Below, one piece after another: positions 7,399 through 10,992 of a stretch of 10,992 bases of DNA. This DNA is from DATJYV01 sp035499415 (GTDB lineage Bacteria; Bacteroidota; Ignavibacteria; UBA10030), in NCBI GenBank assembly GCA_035499415.1, contig DATJYV010000056.1, positions 1 through 10,992 of the forward strand, in the 5' to 3' direction. The stretch's first letter is position 1; every line of letters starts with the position of its first letter. A program made the position numbers and the translations under genes. Under the pieces are notes generated by a model. The model did not search any database. It was not told the origin of the DNA and saw nothing but the letters and a program-made list of their open reading frames with translations.

Positions 7399-9451
7399 AA
7401 AGCGGCCGCGTCCGCAGGTCTCCGTCATCATTGTGAATTACAACGTGCGCGATTTTCTGGCGCACGCAATCGTCTCGCTTCAGCGGTCCCTGCGCGGCAT
7501 CCGCTCGGAAATCATCGTCGTCGACAACGCTTCGGAGGATGGCAGTGTCGGCATGATGAGACGACGGTTTCCGGCCGTTCGCCTCCTCGAGAACAGGGAA
7601 AACGTCGGATTTGCGCGCGCAAATAATCGCGCGCTCCGGGAGTCCCGGGGCGACTACATCCTCCTCATCAATCCCGATACGCTTGTCCAGGAAGACACGG
7701 TCCGTGTCATGCTCCGGTTTTTCGCAACTCATCCGGACGCCGGGCTCGCCGGCTGTGCGATTCTCAGCCCGGACGGAAGTTTCCAGCTTTCGTGCCGCCG
7801 GAGTTTTCCCACGCCGTGGGTTGCGTTTACAAAGATATCGGGCCTCGGCGCTCTCTTCCCGTCTTCGCGATTCTTCGGCCGTTACAATCTCACCTATCGC
7901 CCCGTCGACCAATCGTACGAGGTGGATGCGGTGAGCGGGTCGTTCATGATGCTTCGCCGCGAAGTCTATGACCGGGTCGGCGGCCTGGATGAGGATTTCT
8001 TTATGTATGGAGAAGACCTCGACTGGTGCTACCGGGTCCAGAAGGCCGGGTGGAGGGTCTTCTTTGTCCACGAAACGAGGATCATTCACTACAAAGGGGA
8101 GAGCACGCGACGGAGCAGCATCGACGAGATCGAGACATTTTACAAGGCCATGACGCTCTTCGTGGAAAAACATTTCCGATTCCCCTTCCCGGTCACGTCG
8201 TTCCTCAAACTGGGAATCGCCGTGACCTCCCTGTTCGCCTCGCTCCGGGCGCTCGTGAGGCCGCTCCGCCTCGCCGTCGTCGATATCCTCGCAGTCGACA
8301 TCAGTCTCCTGCTTGCCGAGTACCTCTGGCGTGGAGCGCTCTTCCTGTATCCCTCGTACGCCTATCCGATCGTCTACGTAATTCCCGCCGTCCTCGTCGT
8401 CGGCAGTTTTTACGCGCTGGGCGTGTACTCGCGGCAACCCCTGTCCGTCCCGCGTGTGTTTGTCGGAACGATCGTCAGCTTTGTGATCATTTCCGCTCTC
8501 ACGGCATTCTTCAAAGAATACGCCTTCAGCCGGGGCATTGTGGTCGTTTCGGGGGCTCTCTGTCTCCTCCTTCTTCCGACGTGGAGGGTGGTCTTCCGTT
8601 TTGCGACGAGGGTTTCGACCGGCGGTCGAAGCGGAATTCTCGGCCGACGGACGCTCATCATCGGGACGGGCCAACCGGCGCTGGAGCTTCTCTCACGCTT
8701 GCGCGCCGGTGTCACCAAGGGGTACGAAATCGTGGGACTCATTGCGCTTACTCCCGAAGATGTGGGCCGGACGGTCTCGGGTGTCTCGGTCCTCGGGAGT
8801 TTGGAGAATGTTGCCAAGGTGATCCGTGAGAATCGCATCAGCGATCTGATCTTCGCGCCCCGCATGCTTTCGTACGCAGAGATTCTGTCGGTCATCAACA
8901 AGGCCGGCGACGAGCACGTGAGTTTCCATCTCGTGCCGAGTACGATGGAAGTGATCATTGGGAAGGCCAGCGTCGACACGCTCGACGAAGTTCCGCTGCT
9001 GGAAATATCGTACAATCTCGACAAGATGTTCTATCGGTTCCTCAAACGTTCGCTCGACCTCCTGGTCTCGGGATTGCTCTTGACGGCGGTTTATCCTATT
9101 TTACGCATCCGGATGTACCTGACCGGACGCGCCGTCGGGGACTTTTGGCGTGGTCTTGGTTCCGTCTTTCGGGGCAGCGCAAGCCTCGTCGGACCGCCGA
9201 CGTTGAAACGGAGCGGCGGGCCGGGAAATTCGGCAAGGAACGGACTCTACATTGGAAAGCCGGGGCTCACGGGCCTCGTCCAGCTCCAGAGAGGACGCGT
9301 TCTCACGCACGGAGAAGAGGAGCAGTACAATCTCTACTATGCGAGAAATCAGTCGGTGCTGCTCGACGTCGAGATTCTTTTGAAGACATGGATGGATGCA
9401 ACATCGGATTCTGGCGGAGAGAAATCCGGCGAAGCGCGGATGAGAGGATGA
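7388..9451 (+). CDS. Fusion: GT2 glycosyltransferase + membrane domain + degenerate sugar-phosphate transferase
   Basis: A 687-residue two-part protein. Residues 11-245 are a rhamnosyltransferase-like GT2 domain: VSVIIVNYNV (11-20), VVDNASEDGS (44-53), ENVGFARANN (71-80), INPDT (94-98), VSGSFMMLRR (182-191) and FMYGEDLDWCYR (205-216). Hydrophobic helices follow between about 268 and 405, then a Rossmann CoA_binding_3-like domain (RTLIIGTGQP, 421-430, to about 545). The end (551-668) is built like a sugar-1-phosphate transferase: KRSLDLLVS (553-561), SLVGPP (599-604), KPGLTGLVQL (624-633) and QYNLYYARNQS (646-656). The stretch that should hold the KFRSM motif and the Asp-Glu pair is missing, so phosphotransferase activity is unlikely. 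The GT2 half looks intact and could add a sugar while tethered by the other half. ATG 7388 overlaps the Dpm1-like stop by 11 bases, with only a weak GAAG upstream. The acceptor and sugar are unknown. Confidence 0.9.
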   Translation: MANRKRPRPQVSVIIVNYNVRDFLAHAIVSLQRSLRGIRSEIIVVDNASEDGSVGMMRRRFPAVRLLENRENVGFARANNRALRESRGDYILLINPDTLVQEDTVRVMLRFFATHPDAGLAGCAILSPDGSFQLSCRRSFPTPWVAFTKISGLGALFPSSRFFGRYNLTYRPVDQSYEVDAVSGSFMMLRREVYDRVGGLDEDFFMYGEDLDWCYRVQKAGWRVFFVHETRIIHYKGESTRRSSIDEIETFYKAMTLFVEKHFRFPFPVTSFLKLGIAVTSLFASLRALVRPLRLAVVDILAVDISLLLAEYLWRGALFLYPSYAYPIVYVIPAVLVVGSFYALGVYSRQPLSVPRVFVGTIVSFVIISALTAFFKEYAFSRGIVVVSGALCLLLLPTWRVVFRFATRVSTGGRSGILGRRTLIIGTGQPALELLSRLRAGVTKGYEIVGLIALTPEDVGRTVSGVSVLGSLENVAKVIRENRISDLIFAPRMLSYAEILSVINKAGDEHVSFHLVPSTMEVIIGKASVDTLDEVPLLEISYNLDKMFYRFLKRSLDLLVSGLLLTAVYPILRIRMYLTGRAVGDFWRGLGSVFRGSASLVGPPTLKRSGGPGNSARNGLYIGKPGLTGLVQLQRGRVLTHGEEEQYNLYYARNQSVLLDVEILLKTWMDATSDSGGEKSGEARMRG

Positions 9452-9458
9452 CCGGATG
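9438..9458 (+). repeat. Phased GGATG triplet at the fusion/accA junction
   Basis: GGATG occurs three times at exactly 8-base steps (9438, 9446, 9454), placing ATG codons at 9440, 9448 and 9456 in three different frames. The first is inside the fusion gene, the second overlaps its TGA stop, and the third starts accA. GAGAGG at 9442-9447 between them is the accA ribosome binding site, 8 bases from ATG 9456. Confidence 0.7.
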
Positions 9459-10406
9459 CCGCGCGTAACGCTGGAATTCGAACGGCCGATCTTCGAGCTT
9501 GAGCAGAAGATCGAAGAAATGCGGAAGTATGCCGACAACCTGGACATCGCGGACGAAATCAAGACCTTGGAAAAGAAAGTCAACCAATTGCGCGAATCGA
9601 TCTATGCAAACCTGACGGCGTGGCAGCGGGTTCAACTTGCGCGCCATCCGGACAGGCCCTATACGCTCGACTATATTCAGTGGATGATCGGGGATTTCAT
9701 CGAGCTGCATGGCGACCGGCATTTTGGGGACGATAAAGCCATCGTCGCAGGGTTCGGAACGTTGGGGAAGGATTCGGTCCTGGTTCTGGGACACCAGAAG
9801 GGGCGGGATACGAAAACGAATATCTTTCGGAATTTCGGGATGCCAAATCCGGAGGGGTACCGAAAAGCGCTCCGGCTCATGCATCTTGCGGCAAAGTTTC
9901 GGAAACCTGTTATCACGCTCCTCGACACGCAGGGGGCATTCCCCGGGCTGGAGGCGGAAGAGCGCGGGCAGGCGGAAGCCATTGCGAGGAATTTGTTCGA
10001 GATGTCGCATCTCCCCGTTCCCATCATTGTCGCGATCATCGGCGAAGGGGCCTCGGGTGGAGCGCTCGGCATCGGTGTGGGGGACCGGATTGTGATGCTG
10101 GAGAACGCATGGTACTCCGTCATCGCCCCCGAATCGTGCTCCAGCATCCTTTGGCGCAGCTGGGATTACAAGGAGCGGGCGGCTGAGGCCCTGAAGCTGA
10201 CGGCCCCGGATCTCCTCGAACAGCGGATCATCGACCGGGTCGTGCCTGAACCGTTTGGCGGTGCGCACACAAATCATGAGAAGGCGGCCGCACTTCTCAA
10301 AGACGTGCTTCTCGAAGAATTGCGTGCCCTGAAGAAAATCAAGCCGGAAAAGCTGGTTGAACAGCGGATCGAGAAGTTTTCCCGGATGGGCTCCTGGAAG
10401 TCCTGA
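9456..10406 (+). CDS. accA: Acetyl-CoA carboxylase carboxyltransferase subunit alpha
   Basis: With AccD it transfers the carboxyl group from carboxybiotin to acetyl-CoA, giving malonyl-CoA, the first committed step of fatty acid synthesis in the cytoplasm. The 316-residue protein has normal AccA length. The N-terminal helical region starts LEFERPIFELEQKIEEM (6-22), followed by LARHPDRPYTLDYI (61-74) and FIELHGDRHFGDD (81-93). The crotonase-like core shows GHQKGRDT (112-119), NFGMPNPEGYRKALRLM (126-142), DTQGAFPG (157-164; E. coli has DTPGAYPG), the oxyanion loop GEGASGGAL (197-205) and IAPESCSSILW (223-233). There is no fused AccD half and no zinc finger, so AccD must be encoded elsewhere. 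ATG 9456 is fixed by GAGAGG at 9442-9447. It begins 4 bases after the fusion gene ends, so it probably shares that transcript, although its role is general metabolism. Confidence 0.98.
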   Translation: MPRVTLEFERPIFELEQKIEEMRKYADNLDIADEIKTLEKKVNQLRESIYANLTAWQRVQLARHPDRPYTLDYIQWMIGDFIELHGDRHFGDDKAIVAGFGTLGKDSVLVLGHQKGRDTKTNIFRNFGMPNPEGYRKALRLMHLAAKFRKPVITLLDTQGAFPGLEAEERGQAEAIARNLFEMSHLPVPIIVAIIGEGASGGALGIGVGDRIVMLENAWYSVIAPESCSSILWRSWDYKERAAEALKLTAPDLLEQRIIDRVVPEPFGGAHTNHEKAAALLKDVLLEELRALKKIKPEKLVEQRIEKFSRMGSWKS

Positions 10407-10443
10407 CGTGGCTTCGCGCGTGCCGGGCGGAAATTCCGGGAAA

Positions 10444-10866
10444 ATGTTCTCTCAGACGACGCAGATTCGGGTCCGCTATGCCGACACCGACCAGATGAAA
10501 TTTGTGTACTACGGGAAATACTTTGAGTACTTCGAGCAGGGACGGTCGGATCTTTTGCGCTCCATGGGACTTCCGTATCCGGAGATCGAACGAGAGGGAA
10601 TCCTCCTTCCGGTGATCGAGGCGCATGCGGAGTACAGACAGCCGGCGCGGTTTGACGATCTCTTGTTCGTGGAGACGATTCTCACGGATGTAACGCCGGT
10701 GCGGATTCGGATCGAGTATGAAGTCCGGCGGGATGCCACCGGAGACCCCATGGTCATCGGACACACCGTACACAGTTATATGAATTCTGCCTCAGGGAGA
10801 CCGACACGATTGCCGGCCCGGCTCCGGGAGGCGGTGGAAAAAGCCACGAATCGCACCTTGAATTGA
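10444..10866 (+). CDS. YbgC-like acyl-CoA thioesterase (4HBT hotdog fold)
   Basis: Probably hydrolyses acyl-CoA thioesters in the cytoplasm; members of this family act on short or aromatic acyl-CoAs and sometimes associate with the envelope Tol-Pal system. The 140-residue protein is family length. The N-terminus has IRVRYADTDQMKFVYYGKYF (8-27), with Asp16 at the position of the catalytic aspartate, then YFEQGRSDLLRSMG (29-42). The second strand set shows EYRQPARFDDLLFVET (63-78) and RIRIEYEV (87-94), then the final strand with MVIGHTVHSYMN (103-114). Lys19 stands where many YbgC proteins have Gly. The open frame extends upstream, including a GTG at 10408 just after the accA stop, but homology starts near ATG 10444, which has GGGA just before it. 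It follows accA by 37 bases. The substrate is not determined. Confidence 0.88.
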   Translation: MFSQTTQIRVRYADTDQMKFVYYGKYFEYFEQGRSDLLRSMGLPYPEIEREGILLPVIEAHAEYRQPARFDDLLFVETILTDVTPVRIRIEYEVRRDATGDPMVIGHTVHSYMNSASGRPTRLPARLREAVEKATNRTLN

Positions 10867-10872
10867 CCTGCC

Positions 10873-10992
10873 ATGCTTAAGAAGGAATTGCTCGACATAC
10901 TCTGCTGTCCCAAATGCAAAGGGGACCTGAAGTACGACTCGAAAAAAAATACGCTCACGTGCAAAGCATGCGGCAGCGTGTACGCGGTGAAG
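10873..10992 (+). CDS. Trm112-like zinc-binding protein (3' partial)
   Basis: A small Trm112/YcaR (UPF0434)-type protein; the eukaryotic and archaeal relatives activate methyltransferases, and the bacterial role is poorly defined. Forty codons are visible and the frame runs off the right edge. ELLDILCCPKCKGDLKYDS (5-23) and LTCKACGSVYAVK (28-40) give the zinc ligands Cys12 (or Cys11), Cys15, Cys30 and Cys33, the usual two CxxC knuckles. ATG 10873 is 6 bases after the thioesterase stop with no clear Shine-Dalgarno, so translation is probably coupled. Some larger proteins begin with a Trm112 domain fused to a methyltransferase or glycosyltransferase; the cut end means this cannot be excluded. 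Confidence 0.85.
   Translation, partial: MLKKELLDILCCPKCKGDLKYDSKKNTLTCKACGSVYAVK

Noticed and set aside
7367..8674. Long open frame on the - strand (435 codons) opposite the fusion gene
   Set aside because: It has no recognisable domain, is rich in Arg, Glu and Asp as expected for an antisense shadow of high-GC coding DNA, and lies fully over a gene with clear motifs.
8026..8829. + strand alternative frame of 267 codons inside the fusion gene
   Set aside because: The fusion frame carries continuous GT2, membrane and Rossmann motifs across this region, so there is no frameshift; the other frame is Arg/Pro-rich with no motif.
9091..9160. Frameshift or pseudogene at the missing catalytic region of the fusion gene
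   Set aside because: The flanking motifs on both sides stay in the same frame with no stop, so this reads as an in-frame loss rather than a broken gene, though an assembly deletion cannot be excluded from one sequence.

Overview
The window holds eleven genes, all on the + strand and packed almost without gaps. Neighbouring genes overlap or lie a few bases apart, except for two short gaps (4331-4375 and 5507-5579). There are no tRNA or rRNA genes, insertion sequences, CRISPR arrays or convincing terminators, and no gene-free stretch above 80 bases. Long open frames on the opposite strand and in other frames are shadows of the real genes.

The organism is a bacterium of fairly high GC content (above half by eye, not counted). 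The acyl-CoA thioesterase motif beginning DTDQM, the short Cys-rich head on the GT9 glycosyltransferase and the style of the sugar transferase C-terminus resemble proteins of the Bacteroidota/Ignavibacteria (FCB) side. This is inference from recalled family flavour and is held at moderate to low confidence.

Region 1 (1-9451) is a surface or exopolysaccharide assembly cluster. In order it has a GT4 glycosyltransferase cut by the left edge, a class I SAM methyltransferase, a second GT4, an intact polyprenyl-phosphate sugar-1-phosphate transferase (the likely priming enzyme), a GT9 heptosyltransferase-like protein with an N-terminal Cys module, a DegT-type PLP sugar aminotransferase, a Dpm1-type polyprenyl-phosphate mannose synthase, and a 687-residue fusion. 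The plausible workflow is as follows. The priming enzyme loads a sugar phosphate onto the lipid carrier. The GT4, GT9 and GT2 enzymes extend it, using an amino sugar made with the aminotransferase, and a methyltransferase decorates it. The Dpm1-like enzyme would supply a lipid-linked sugar for an extracytoplasmic GT-C transferase. No flippase, polymerase or GT-C enzyme is in the window, so the locus continues elsewhere.

Region 2 (9456-10992) is housekeeping: accA (acetyl-CoA carboxylase carboxyltransferase alpha), a YbgC-like hotdog thioesterase, and the start of a Trm112-like zinc protein cut by the right edge. accA starts only 4 bases after the fusion gene ends.

The most unusual item is the fusion gene (7388-9451). 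It joins a GT2 glycosyltransferase to a membrane protein built like the priming sugar transferase. Its catalytic domain has lost about 57 residues, including the KFRSM-type motif and the Glu of the Asp-Glu catalytic pair. It looks like a pseudo-phosphoglycosyltransferase carrying a glycosyltransferase, in the same cluster as an intact relative.
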